DNA of 64,000 bases. Source: UBA4427 sp045106235 (GTDB lineage Bacteria > Myxococcota_A > UBA9160 > UBA4427). The stretch covers positions 179,456 through 243,455 of the forward strand of contig JBGCEJ010000011.1 in the NCBI GenBank assembly GCA_045106235.1. The letters are read 5' to 3'. This document shows, piece by piece, positions 15,055 through 23,915 of the stretch (position 1 is its first letter; the number at the start of each line of letters is the position of its first letter). The position numbers and the translations under genes were made by a program. The notes beneath the pieces are model-generated. The model did not search any database, was not told where the DNA came from, and worked only from the letters and a program-made list of their open reading frames with translations.

Positions 15055-16230
15055 CTAGCGCGGCACGCGCGGCATGCGCAGGCCAGCCATCGAGACGATC
15101 TCGCGCTGAATTTCGTTCACGCCACCACCGAAGGTGTTGATCGTGCCGAGCCTAGACTCGTGTTCGATCTCACCGTCGATCTGCGCAGCGGGGGATCCAG
15201 CCTGAACCAGAGCGGATGGGCCAACGATCTCCTGGAGGAGTCGGTAGACCTCAAGAACGACCTCTGTGCCGTAGACCTTGACGGCCGAAGCATCCGCGGG
15301 ATTCACGAAGCCCGTTTCGAGCTGCGCTGCCATGCGCCAGTTGAGCAGCTTCATGGCTTCGATTCGTGCGTAGACTTCCGCGAGGTTCTGCTGAACCCAG
15401 GGCAGGTCGATCATCTTGCCGCCGTCCGGGGTCGCGGTCTCGCGGGCCCAGTCGATGACCTTCTCGGTGCGTGCGTAGGCTGCCGATCCGAACGCGGCGA
15501 GGCCGACGCGCTCATGGTTCAGCTGAAGCGTGATGAGCTTCCATCCGCCGTTGACGCCGCCGACCACGTTCTCTTTCGGGATCCGGACGTTTTCGTAGTA
15601 GCTCATCGCCGTGGCCGAGCCGCCCATGGTGTGGATGAGGGAGGCGCTGAATCCGGGGGTATCCGCCGGGACGATGAACATCGTGATGCCCTTATGCTTC
15701 GGGGCGTCTTTGTCCGTGCGCGCGGCGAGCCAGATATAGTCGGTGTCGTTGGCGCCCGAGGTAAACATCTTGGTGCCGTTGATGACCCACTCGTCACCAT
15801 CGAGGACGGCTTCAGTCGAGAGGCTGGCGAGGTCCGTGCCGGCATTGGGTTCGGAGTAGCCGATCGAGAAATGGCATTCGCCCGCGAGGATGCGCGGGAG
15901 GTATTCCGCCTTCTGTTCCGGCGTGCCGTGATCCATGATTGCCGGGCCGACGGTCGAGACGGTCACGAAGGGGAAGGGCGCGCCCGAGCGTCTTTGCTCT
16001 TCGAGGAAGATCATCTGCTCGATCATGGTCATGCCGCCGCCGCCGAATTCCTTCGGCCAGCCGACACCCAACCAACCATCCTTGCCGATCTGGCGGATCA
16101 TCTTGCGATACATCTCGCCGCCTTCCATGCCGCGGATTTCATTGCGGACTTCCGGGGTCATCAGGTTCTCGAAATACGATCGCAGCGTGTTGCGGAGTGT
16201 CTTCTGGTCGGGGGTCAGGTCGATGAACAT
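15055..16230 (-). CDS. chsE2: Acyl-CoA dehydrogenase subunit, ChsE2-like
   Basis: 391 residues from the ATG at 16230 (M-F-I-D-L-T-P-D-Q...), preceded by GAGG; a longer frame to 16317 exists but its extra 29 residues are unlike the family. Conserved parts: 'GWLGVGWPKEFGGGGMTMIEQ', the FAD/substrate motif 'FSIGYSEPNAGTDLASLST', 'INGTKMFTSGANDTDYIWLAART' and 'QLNHERVGLAAFG'. The N-terminus and these segments strongly resemble FadE29/ChsE2, which with ChsE1 forms an alpha2beta2 dehydrogenase for a steroid three-carbon side-chain CoA ester. It is the first gene of the operon chsE2-chsH2-chsE1-chsH1. The C-terminal 'LGTINTFGGGVNEIQREIV' is typical of the family. Confidence 0.82.
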   Translation of the reverse strand: MFIDLTPDQKTLRNTLRSYFENLMTPEVRNEIRGMEGGEMYRKMIRQIGKDGWLGVGWPKEFGGGGMTMIEQMIFLEEQRRSGAPFPFVTVSTVGPAIMDHGTPEQKAEYLPRILAGECHFSIGYSEPNAGTDLASLSTEAVLDGDEWVINGTKMFTSGANDTDYIWLAARTDKDAPKHKGITMFIVPADTPGFSASLIHTMGGSATAMSYYENVRIPKENVVGGVNGGWKLITLQLNHERVGLAAFGSAAYARTEKVIDWARETATPDGGKMIDLPWVQQNLAEVYARIEAMKLLNWRMAAQLETGFVNPADASAVKVYGTEVVLEVYRLLQEIVGPSALVQAGSPAAQIDGEIEHESRLGTINTFGGGVNEIQREIVSMAGLRMPRVPR

Positions 16231-16680
16231 GCTCGCCTCAATTCGCCGCAGATCGCGGGCTGGAAAGGGATTTAGCTTGGGTTCCGTCATCGCAGCCGTG
16301 GCCGCGAGAAACTCCATTCACTATAACGGCGCAGATCGAGAAGTGAAACATGTTCTACACGGGCGGTCAGCTGCTCGCCCCTCGGGGATTCGAGCCCTGG
16401 AGGAGGGATTTCTAGCTTCTATATAGAGGGCTGGTGGACGGGCATGGGGTCGCAGTTTTCGATCGATGGTTCTCGGATTGAGCGCGACGGGAGCGGGTTC
16501 GCGAAGTCCAGGGTCTGAGTGTGACGCATCGCACAGGATGCTGACGGTGGGTGCGGGATTTCTGCAAGGGAAAGTCCTGATTCTTTTCCAGAATCGCCTC
16601 GTCGATGTTACGAATCGAATCGGCAAAGCATTTTTAGAGACATCAAGCGCCGATGACCGGGCACTCAAACCGGTTGCGGG
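16231..16680. promoter_or_regulatory. Divergent control region between the chsE2-like and XRE-cupin genes
   Basis: No supported gene. It should hold the promoters of the catabolic operon (minus) and its likely regulator (plus). A palindrome TCTATATAGA lies at 16418-16427, about 190 bp before the chsE2-like start, and is a possible operator or -10 element. Nothing else stands out. Confidence 0.4.
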
Positions 16681-17436
16681 ATGAATCGGGGCGACTTGTA
16701 TCAACGGGCCGTTATGCTCGTACGGGCTGACTGGGGAAGAAGAGAAGTGGAAGACGATCTAAAGCGCATTGCTGCACGAATCCGAAGCTGGCGCGATGAA
16801 GCCGGCCTAACGCTGCAGCAATTGGGCGATCGCTCAGGCGTTTCTGCAAGTACGATCCACAAGATCGAAAATCTGCAGACGGTGCCAACCATCGCGGTTT
16901 TGCTCAAGGTGGCAAATGGCTTGAATCGCCGCCCGAGCGAGCTTCTCGCCGAAGTGGATGTGGGCAAGCAAGTCGCCGTGATGCGAGCGGACGATCGGCC
17001 TAACCTGGGCATGAACGATCGCGGATCGATCGAGCATCTGGTCGGGACGATCCCGCGCAACCGACTCGACGTTTGGCGCGTTCGACTCGAAGCGGGTGCC
17101 GGCGCGGGCATGCCCGGTACGGATGCCTGGGAATTCAATGGCGAGATGGTGATTCTTGTCGAAGAGGGCTGTATCGAGGCGGATATCGGTGGAGAGATTT
17201 ATCTCATCGGAAAGGGTGATTCGATTCATTTCGATCCCTCTCTGCCCCATCGATGGGTTGCGGGAGACGGGAAGCCGGCGATGGCGGTGATCCTGGCGAT
17301 GCTGCCGGAACGCTTGCAGCATGACCTGATGACGCGGATCGCGATGGCGACGGGCAGCAATTCCCTCACCTTCGAGACAGTCGAAGGGGCAGCGGCCACG
17401 CAGACTCCTTCGTCCTCCCAGCCCCTGCCTCAGTAG
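16681..17436 (+). CDS. XRE-family transcriptional regulator with cupin sensor domain
   Basis: A 251-residue protein. Residues ~26-86 form a helix-turn-helix of the XRE type ('EAGLTLQQLGDRSGVSASTI', then 'KIENLQTVPTIAVLLKVANG'). Residues ~130-215 form a cupin_2 barrel with 'DSIHFDPSLPHRWVAGDGKP'. This HTH-cupin layout is common in regulators that sense small molecules near catabolic operons. The ATG at 16681 lacks a clear ribosome-binding site; a GTG at 16747 with GGGGAAGAAG upstream is a credible alternative that still keeps the whole HTH. Divergent placement from chsE2 suggests control of that operon (inference). Confidence 0.85.
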   Translation: MNRGDLYQRAVMLVRADWGRREVEDDLKRIAARIRSWRDEAGLTLQQLGDRSGVSASTIHKIENLQTVPTIAVLLKVANGLNRRPSELLAEVDVGKQVAVMRADDRPNLGMNDRGSIEHLVGTIPRNRLDVWRVRLEAGAGAGMPGTDAWEFNGEMVILVEEGCIEADIGGEIYLIGKGDSIHFDPSLPHRWVAGDGKPAMAVILAMLPERLQHDLMTRIAMATGSNSLTFETVEGAAATQTPSSSQPLPQ

Positions 17437-17541
17437 TTGCTTCGTCTCAGGTCGGGTCGCGAACCCGCGATCAGACCCGACGAGCCGTTTGGCTGCAATG
17501 GGCGGGGCCGAGCCGGGCGGGTTCGGGAATGCTCGGTCTGT

Positions 17542-19506
17542 CTAGAGATCCGCGAGGATGTTCATGAAGCCCTCGCCGTATTTGTTGATCTTGGCTTCAC
17601 CGATGCCGTGGGCGAGGGCGAGATCTTCGACGCGAGAGGGGTTGAGCACCGCAATCTCGCGCAGCGACCGGTCGCTCGCGACGACGTAGGACGGCACGCC
17701 CTCCGCTTGAGCAACGCTCAGCCGATGGACCCGGAGCGCTTTGAAGCGCGCCTGCGCCGCGTCATCCATGGCCAGTTCGTCGGCGTTTTCAGCGCGCCCG
17801 TTTCCGTTTCGGCGGACAACGAAATCCTGGGCGGCGTTTCCGCTCGCCCGGGGAAGACCACTCTTCTCTGGGGGCAGGAGCAGCCGGACCGCGCGTTCGC
17901 CGCGCATGACCGCCGTGCCCGTTTCGGTCAGAATCGCGAGGGGGCGGTCGCCGCCGGCAAAGTCGACCCAGCCCGCGGTGACGCAGCGGCGGAGCAGCTT
18001 CGTGAGCCAGACTTCGGGGCGATCCGCGAGGATGCCGAAGGTCGGGGTTTCGTTTAAGCCCGTTGCCGAGAGCCGCGCGTCGGACTGGCCCCGGAGGAGG
18101 GCGACCGCCGCGCCGAGTCCGAAGCGGCCATGGATGCGGGCGATTGCGGAGAGGGCCTTGCGGACGATGAGCGTGACTTCTTCTTCGCTCTCGGCGTTTT
18201 CGAGCGCGGCGCCCGTGGCGAGACGTTCGCAGACATCGCAATTGCCGCAGCCCGAGAGGGTTTCTTTCTCGTCACCGAAATAGCGCAGCACCGTATCGTG
18301 GCGACAGCTTCCCCCTTCTGCGAAGCGCATCAGCTCGAGGAAGAGGCCCCAGCGATGGGCAATGCCTTCCGCAGCGGAAATGCCGCCCCCGCCGTCGCCT
18401 TCGATCAACGCGCGTCGGCGAGCGAGATCGCCGGGCCCCACGAGGAGCTGCCCGAGCGCAGGCTCGCCGTCGCGACCGGCGCGGCCGACTTCCTGGTAAT
18501 ACGCTTCGATCGAGCCCGGGGGCGCGAGATGGATCACAGCGCGGACATCGGCGCGGTCGATGCCCATGCCGAAGGCGTTGGTGGCGACGACGATTTCGAG
18601 CTCCTGATTCGAGAACGCTTCATGCACCGCGTCGCGCTTATCCGCGGGCAGCCCCGCGTGATAGCTCTCCGCGTTCCAGCCGCGATCGATCAGGCGATCG
18701 CGTTCCGCTTCGGTGCTCTTCCGGGTCGGGCCGTAAATGATCGCGCAGCCCCGGCCCGCGCCCGGCGCCGAGAGCGCTTCCATCAACACGGAATCGACAA
18801 GGCGTCTGCGCTCGGCGGCCTTTTCGACTTCAGCGACGCGGAGCGAAAGGTTCGGTCGGGCGAAGCCGCGGACCAACTGCGGAGTCTCGGGAGGCAGGCC
18901 GAGCTGGGTGAGGATCTCGTCCCGGACATAAGGGGTGGCGGTCGCTGTGCAGGCGACGACTCGGGCGTTGGGATGTTCTGCGACGACGCGGCCGATCTCG
19001 AGGTATTCGGGCCGGAAATCATGGCCCCAGGCGCTGATGCAATGGGCTTCGTCGATGGCGAAGAGAGGGCAATCGATGCGTTTCAGGATTTCGCGGAAAC
19101 GGGGGTAGACGAGGCGCTCCGGAGCGACGTAGAGCATCTCCAGTTCGCCGCGTTCGAGCCGGTCGAGGCGCTGGGCCATTTCGTGGCCCTCGAGGGTCGA
19201 AGCCAGAAAGGTGGCTTCGATGCCGAGGCGTTCAAGGGCATCGACCTGATCGCGCATCAAGGCGATCAGGGGCGAGACGACGATCGCGGTTCCCGAAAGC
19301 ATGAGCGCAGGCAGCTGGTAACAGAGACTCTTGCCGCCGCCGGTCGGGGCGACGAGGAGGAGGCGGTTGTCCTCGAGCAGCCCCTCGATGGCCTCTTTCT
19401 GGCCCGGCCGAAACGTGTCGTGGCCCAGGCGAGCGAGCCCTTCATGAAGCGAGGCATCGCGTTCTGCGCAGCTTTGGGTCAGCAGGTCTTCAGAGATGGG
19501 GTGCAT
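17542..19506 (-). CDS. recQ: ATP-dependent DNA helicase RecQ (first copy)
   Basis: A 654-residue superfamily 2 helicase. Motif order: 'FRPGQKEAIEGLL' (motif 0), Walker A 'APTGGGKS' at 53-60, D-E-A-H in 'FAIDEAHCISAWGHDFRPEY', 'ACTATAT', 'VATNAFGMGIDRADVRAVIH' and 'YYQEVGRAGRDG'. A RecQ zinc site follows ('GCGNCDVC' plus the earlier Cys in 'SCRHD'), then a winged-helix region and a C-terminal HRDC domain (about 570-650; 'EDLALAHGIGEAKINKYGEGF'). It unwinds recombination and replication intermediates. A second RecQ gene lies at 42256; the two differ in sequence throughout and are not a recent duplication. Confidence 0.95.
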   Translation of the reverse strand: MHPISEDLLTQSCAERDASLHEGLARLGHDTFRPGQKEAIEGLLEDNRLLLVAPTGGGKSLCYQLPALMLSGTAIVVSPLIALMRDQVDALERLGIEATFLASTLEGHEMAQRLDRLERGELEMLYVAPERLVYPRFREILKRIDCPLFAIDEAHCISAWGHDFRPEYLEIGRVVAEHPNARVVACTATATPYVRDEILTQLGLPPETPQLVRGFARPNLSLRVAEVEKAAERRRLVDSVLMEALSAPGAGRGCAIIYGPTRKSTEAERDRLIDRGWNAESYHAGLPADKRDAVHEAFSNQELEIVVATNAFGMGIDRADVRAVIHLAPPGSIEAYYQEVGRAGRDGEPALGQLLVGPGDLARRRALIEGDGGGGISAAEGIAHRWGLFLELMRFAEGGSCRHDTVLRYFGDEKETLSGCGNCDVCERLATGAALENAESEEEVTLIVRKALSAIARIHGRFGLGAAVALLRGQSDARLSATGLNETPTFGILADRPEVWLTKLLRRCVTAGWVDFAGGDRPLAILTETGTAVMRGERAVRLLLPPEKSGLPRASGNAAQDFVVRRNGNGRAENADELAMDDAAQARFKALRVHRLSVAQAEGVPSYVVASDRSLREIAVLNPSRVEDLALAHGIGEAKINKYGEGFMNILADL

Positions 19507-19641
19507 GGTTTCCCGGCGAGAGCGATTGCCGGCAAGCTAGCACGAGTGGGCCTCCGCAAGAGGGCGTGAATGCGCGTCTTCGGGCACAATCTAGGCGGAG
19601 CGATCGCGCCTTCTGCGCCTCTCGCTTGGTCGGAGAGTGGC

Positions 19642-20055
19642 ATGGTCGAGATGACGCTGGTTTATGAAGGGGGCCTTCGCACGGTGGCGCAGCATGGCCC
19701 TTCCGGGGCATCCCTTGCGACCGATGCCCCCGTGGACAATCAGGGCAAGGGTGAGGCCTTCTCGCCGACCGATTTGCTCGCGACGTCCCTGGCCAGCTGC
19801 ATGCTGACGACGATGGCGATCGTGGGTGACCGTGAAGGCTGGGCGCTCGAAGGTGCGCGGGCGCGGGTCGAGAAGCATATGGAGCTTGAACCCAGGAGGC
19901 GGGTGGGTCGCGTGGTGGTCGAGCTCGATCTGCCCGGCGGATTTTCTGAAGAGACGAAGGCGCGGCTTGATCAGACGGCGCGGGGCTGCCCCGTGGCGGC
20001 TTCGATCCATCCGGACGTCGAAGTCGATCTCCGACTTCGTTGGGATGCGCTCTAG
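19642..20055 (+). CDS. OsmC/Ohr family protein
   Basis: 137 residues from the ATG at 19642, preceded by GGAGAG; the frame is open to 19570 but without start signals. The sequence 'FSPTDLLATSLASCMLTTM' contains the first conserved cysteine and 'QTARGCPVAASIHPDVEV' the second, the thiol pair that reduces organic hydroperoxides in OsmC/Ohr proteins. Length matches YhfA-like OsmC proteins. The stop codon abuts the start of the GST-like gene. A peroxide-defence role is likely; the substrate is not defined. Confidence 0.87.
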   Translation: MVEMTLVYEGGLRTVAQHGPSGASLATDAPVDNQGKGEAFSPTDLLATSLASCMLTTMAIVGDREGWALEGARARVEKHMELEPRRRVGRVVVELDLPGGFSEETKARLDQTARGCPVAASIHPDVEVDLRLRWDAL

Positions 20056-21023
20056 TGTCGGTGTCGGTGTCGGTCTCGGCTTCGGCTTTGGGTTCAACTG
20101 CGGGTTCCGCATCGACCGCGGGAGATGGCGAAGCGAAACGCGCCGGCGCCGGTGAGGGTCGCCATATTGTCTACGGCGATCTGGGCGAGCGCGACACAGC
20201 GGTGTTGGCGACGGCGCTGATCGCGAAAGGTGTGCCCTTTGAGGTGATCGAGGAGTCGGCTTCTCTGTCCTGGGCGCTCGCTTCGCGGGCGGGGCGGGAA
20301 ACCGGGCCTTATCTCCGGACGCCTGAAGGGTTCGTTCTGGCGGGCACGCTTGAGATTCTGGACTGGTTGGAGCGCGTGCATCCCGATCCTGTACTCGTGC
20401 CGACGACCCCTGTTCGGCAGATCTGCACGCGGCTGATCGAAGACTGGATCATGGATTGGCTGCCGCTCTGGCCGCGACGTTCCTGGGCCACCCTGCGCGA
20501 GGTGGGCGCTCATCTTGGCGACAAGGGCTTTCTGCTCGGGCCGAAGCCGACGCGCCCCGATCTGATGCTCGGCGCTTGGCTCGAGTCGGATGTGTTGATC
20601 CATGATCATGCGCGCGAGGAACTCTCGGGCAGCGCGCCGCGGCTTCTTTCCTTCGCGGAAGAGGTTCTCGAGGCGGAGCCGGGTGCGCGTGTCGACGAAG
20701 GCGATGACGTGATCCCTATTTCGCTCACGGCGGTTCTTGGCCGAATGGCTCGGGACTATCATGGGTACTTGGAGCTGAATCAGCGCGCGATCAAGGAAGG
20801 CGCTTCCGTCGTGCATCTTGATCTGGGGCTCGGGGCACAGTCGCTTCCCGTACGCCGTGTTTGTGAGGCACGTCGTATGGAGAGAGGGTATGCACTCGAA
20901 CGGTTCTCGGCGCCTGTGCGGCACGATATTCGGCGCGTCCTCGAGCCGGTCGGTGCTTGGCACGTGTTGACGCTGCCGGCTGTTCTGCCGCCTGCCGACC
21001 CGGCGGATCCGCGCAGTCTCTAG
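20055..21023 (+). CDS. Glutathione S-transferase-like protein
   Basis: About 322 residues. A thioredoxin-like N-domain begins near 'RHIVYGDLGERDTAVLATAL' and is followed by a helical GST C-domain ('FLLGPKPTRPDLMLGAWLES'). The canonical start of the domain is preceded by ~35 low-complexity Ser/Val/Ala residues encoded by a GTGTCG repeat, so the true start is unclear: TTG at 20040, GTG at 20055 or a later codon. The catalytic Ser/Tyr/Cys of well-studied GSTs is not obvious. The gene abuts the OsmC gene, suggesting joint detoxification of peroxides or electrophiles. Confidence 0.65.
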   Translation: MSVSVSVSASALGSTAGSASTAGDGEAKRAGAGEGRHIVYGDLGERDTAVLATALIAKGVPFEVIEESASLSWALASRAGRETGPYLRTPEGFVLAGTLEILDWLERVHPDPVLVPTTPVRQICTRLIEDWIMDWLPLWPRRSWATLREVGAHLGDKGFLLGPKPTRPDLMLGAWLESDVLIHDHAREELSGSAPRLLSFAEEVLEAEPGARVDEGDDVIPISLTAVLGRMARDYHGYLELNQRAIKEGASVVHLDLGLGAQSLPVRRVCEARRMERGYALERFSAPVRHDIRRVLEPVGAWHVLTLPAVLPPADPADPRSL

Positions 21024-21126
21024 CTTGGTGCAGTCTTTAAATGGGTGCAGCCGCTAAATGGGTGCAGCCGCTGGCTGGGCGCGGCCGCTAGCTTGGGCGG
21101 CAGCCGGCTACACGGATTCTTTGATA

Positions 21127-22011
21127 TTAGGCCTCTCCGCGGCCGATCTTCTCAAAAAGCTCTTCCCCGGCGACCTGTCGGGCGACGTCTTCGAGCCACG
21201 GGAATTTGCGAATGGTATGCCCGCCATCGATGGTGAGGGCCTCCCCTGTGATCCAGGCAGATTCATCGCCGGAGAGGAATCGGATCGCTCGGGCGATATC
21301 GGCGGGCTCGCCTTCATGCTTAATGGGCTGCTCCGCTTGGAAGGCGTCGAGCAGGGGACCCGGGGTGAACATCGCGTCGGTACCGCCTGTTCTCGTTAGG
21401 CCGGGGCGGACGGCGTTTACGCGGATGCCGTTTTGGCCGAGTTCGTCCGCGGCGACGCGGATGAGTTGGTCGCAGCCGGCCTTCGCGGCGCAGTAGGCGG
21501 AAAGGAAGGGGGAGGACATGACCGACGCCGTCGAGGAAATGACGACGATCGAGCCTCCGCCCGATTTCATCATGGCGAGGCCCGCGTATTTGATGGCGAG
21601 GAAGATCGGGCGGATATTCTCGTCGATGGCCTCGGAGAATTCGTCGTCGCCGTAGCCGAGGATGGGGCAGAAATTGCCGCCGCCGGGAATGCTGACCGCG
21701 ATATCGAGGCCGGCCTCGCCTGCGGCTTGTTCTACGGCTGCTTTGACCTGATCGCCGACCATGCCGTCGCAGGGTCGCAGGGCGAGGCTGCCCGTCATGT
21801 CGGGGACCGCGGCGCGGAGTTTCTCTGCGGCGGCTGCGAGGTTCTCTTCGTTCCGGGCGCAGATCAAGACGTCCGCGCCATCGGCCAGGAGGTTCTCGGC
21901 GGTGGCGAGGCCGATTCCGCTGCTCGCCCCGATCACGAGGGCGCGCTTGCCTGCGAGGCTGCCGGGGCCGCCTATGCGACTTCCGAGTTTCGTTCCGTTC
22001 GACTGTGCCAT
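21127..22011 (-). CDS. Short-chain dehydrogenase/reductase
   Basis: A 294-residue classical SDR. The Rossmann motif is 'VIGASSGIG'. The N-N-A-G-type segment is altered to 'VSIPGGGNF', which departs from consensus. The catalytic set is S ('VVISSTASVMS'), Y and K ('SAYCAAKAG'). 'GIRVNAVRPGLTRTGG' and 'GEALTIDGGHTIRKFPWL' are the usual C-terminal parts, with an extra ~25-residue tail. Such enzymes oxidise or reduce hydroxyl/keto groups with NAD(P). Sterol- or acyl-CoA-type substrates are plausible given nearby catabolic clusters but are not shown. Confidence 0.88.
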   Translation of the reverse strand: MAQSNGTKLGSRIGGPGSLAGKRALVIGASSGIGLATAENLLADGADVLICARNEENLAAAAEKLRAAVPDMTGSLALRPCDGMVGDQVKAAVEQAAGEAGLDIAVSIPGGGNFCPILGYGDDEFSEAIDENIRPIFLAIKYAGLAMMKSGGGSIVVISSTASVMSSPFLSAYCAAKAGCDQLIRVAADELGQNGIRVNAVRPGLTRTGGTDAMFTPGPLLDAFQAEQPIKHEGEPADIARAIRFLSGDESAWITGEALTIDGGHTIRKFPWLEDVARQVAGEELFEKIGRGEA

Positions 22012-22116
22012 ACCGACTGACTCCCGTGGTGTGCGGGGCGGCGTCGGCGCCGAGGGGCGGCGGCTCGCGTGATCGCACGGATGCCCGAGCGAGAGGCCGC
22101 GCGGGGCGGCGAAAGT

Positions 22117-23865
22117 CTAGTCCGCGCGACGATGCTCTTCGAGGGAAACGACGGCGGATCGGTCCGGTTTGCCTCCAAGCAGTCGAACGTCGGGCGCGCC
22201 GAGGCGAGCGGCGTCCGCTGTGTGGTCGTCGGGCTGGGTCTGGCTTTCCCGCTCGGCCTTGACCCGGGCCTCGTAGTGATGGATCTCGCCCGCGGTCGTG
22301 GCTTCGTCCCAACCCAGGAGTCCCGCCATAATCTCGGCGGTGGCTTTGGCCGCGTCGACGCCGCGGTCGAAGGTCTCGATCGAAATGCGCGTTCGCCGCG
22401 TGAGCGCATCGTCGAGATGCAGAGCGCCTTCATGGGAGGTCGCGTAGTGGATTTCGGCGGCGAGATAAGAGGGGGCGCTCTCGAGCGGCTCACCCAGGCT
22501 CGGGTTCTCGGCGATGAGTTCAAGAAGTTCGAGCGCGCGAGAGCCATAGCGATTGAGGAGCCGCTCGATCACGTTCACATGGAGGCCCGATTCGTCCGCG
22601 AGCACCTCGCGTCGATTCCAATGCGCGCGGTAGCCCGCCGCCCCGATCAGCGGGATCTCATGGGTGCAGCATTCGGGCACCTTCTGTTCCAGGCCGTGGG
22701 CGACGACATCGACGACATCCTTGGCCATCACGCGGTAGGTCGTGTATTTCCCGCCTGCGACGGTAATCAGGCCTGACACCGATTGACTGACGGCATGTTC
22801 GCGCGAGAGCTGGCTCGTTGCGTCGTCCTCTCCTTGAAGCAGAGGGCGGAGTCCGGCGTAGACGCCTTCGATGTCTTCGTGTCGAAGCGGCGAAGAGAGG
22901 ACCGCGTTCACGCGCTCGAGCAGATAGTCGATATCGCGGCGGCTGGCGGCGGGATGGGCGAGGTCGAGATCCCAATCCGTGTCTGTGGTGCCGACGATCC
23001 AGTGGTTGTCCCAGGGGATAACGAAGAGCACGCTCTTTTCAGTTCGGAGAATCAGGCCCGCGTCCCCGTGGATGCGGTCGCGGGGCACAACGAGATGGAT
23101 GCCCTTCGAGGCGCGGACATGAACTCGGCCGCGTCCCGCATGTTTCTGCACCGAATCGGTCCAGACCCCGGTCGAGTTGACGATCTGATGGCCCTTGATC
23201 TCGATGGCCTCTCCTGATTCGAGGCAGCGCGCTTTCACGCCGGCCACGCGCGAGCCCGACATGATGAACCCTTCGGCGCGGGTGCTCGAAAGCGTGACGG
23301 CGCCGTAGGTGCGGGCGGTGCGGGCGATTTCCAAGGTATGCCGCGCGTCATCAACCTGGGCGTCCCAGTACTGAATTGCGCCAATCATCTTATCGCCGCG
23401 GAGTCCGGGGAATCGGCCTAACATACCGCGCCGGGAATAGTGGCGATGCCGGGGCAGCGCTCGTCGGCCCGCGAGTAGGTCGTAGAGGAGCGTTCCGGCG
23501 CCGATGTAGATGCGCTCCCAGAAACGATGCTCCAAGGGGAAAAGGAAGGGGACGGGTCGGACGAGGTGGGGGGCCAGGCGCTGGAGGAGGAGCGTTTGCT
23601 CGGTCAGCGCTTCTCGGACCAAGCCGAAATCGAACTGCTCCAAATAGCGCAGGCCGCCGTGGATCAACTTGCTGGATCGGCTGGATGTCCCCGAGGCCCA
23701 GTCGCGCTGTTCGACGATCGCGACGGAAAGTCCGCGGCTTGCGGCATCGAGGGCCACGCCGGCCCCGACGACCCCGCCGCCGACGATGACCACGTCGAAG
23801 GTTTCGGTGGCGGCGCGCTTTCTGTCGTGCACGCGCTGGTCGGGATTGAGGCGGGCCGGATCCAT
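22117..23865 (-). CDS. glpD: Aerobic glycerol-3-phosphate dehydrogenase
   Basis: A 582-residue membrane-associated FAD enzyme. The FAD-binding 'DVVIVGGGVVGAGVALDAASRG' at about 23-44 and 'IVEQRDWASGTSSRSSKLIHGG' are diagnostic of the GlpD/GlpA family; 'GVWTDSVQ', 'RASKGIHLVVPRDRI' and 'GGKYTTYRVMAKDVVD' follow. It oxidises sn-glycerol 3-phosphate to dihydroxyacetone phosphate and passes electrons to quinone. Length agrees with the longer GlpD type. No glpF or glpK is visible nearby. Confidence 0.93.
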   Translation of the reverse strand: MDPARLNPDQRVHDRKRAATETFDVVIVGGGVVGAGVALDAASRGLSVAIVEQRDWASGTSSRSSKLIHGGLRYLEQFDFGLVREALTEQTLLLQRLAPHLVRPVPFLFPLEHRFWERIYIGAGTLLYDLLAGRRALPRHRHYSRRGMLGRFPGLRGDKMIGAIQYWDAQVDDARHTLEIARTARTYGAVTLSSTRAEGFIMSGSRVAGVKARCLESGEAIEIKGHQIVNSTGVWTDSVQKHAGRGRVHVRASKGIHLVVPRDRIHGDAGLILRTEKSVLFVIPWDNHWIVGTTDTDWDLDLAHPAASRRDIDYLLERVNAVLSSPLRHEDIEGVYAGLRPLLQGEDDATSQLSREHAVSQSVSGLITVAGGKYTTYRVMAKDVVDVVAHGLEQKVPECCTHEIPLIGAAGYRAHWNRREVLADESGLHVNVIERLLNRYGSRALELLELIAENPSLGEPLESAPSYLAAEIHYATSHEGALHLDDALTRRTRISIETFDRGVDAAKATAEIMAGLLGWDEATTAGEIHHYEARVKAERESQTQPDDHTADAARLGAPDVRLLGGKPDRSAVVSLEEHRRAD

Positions 23866-23915
23866 TGATTCTCTCCTTGAGGCAGCATGCTGAGCCGCGT
23901 CGGGAGAGTAGCGTT

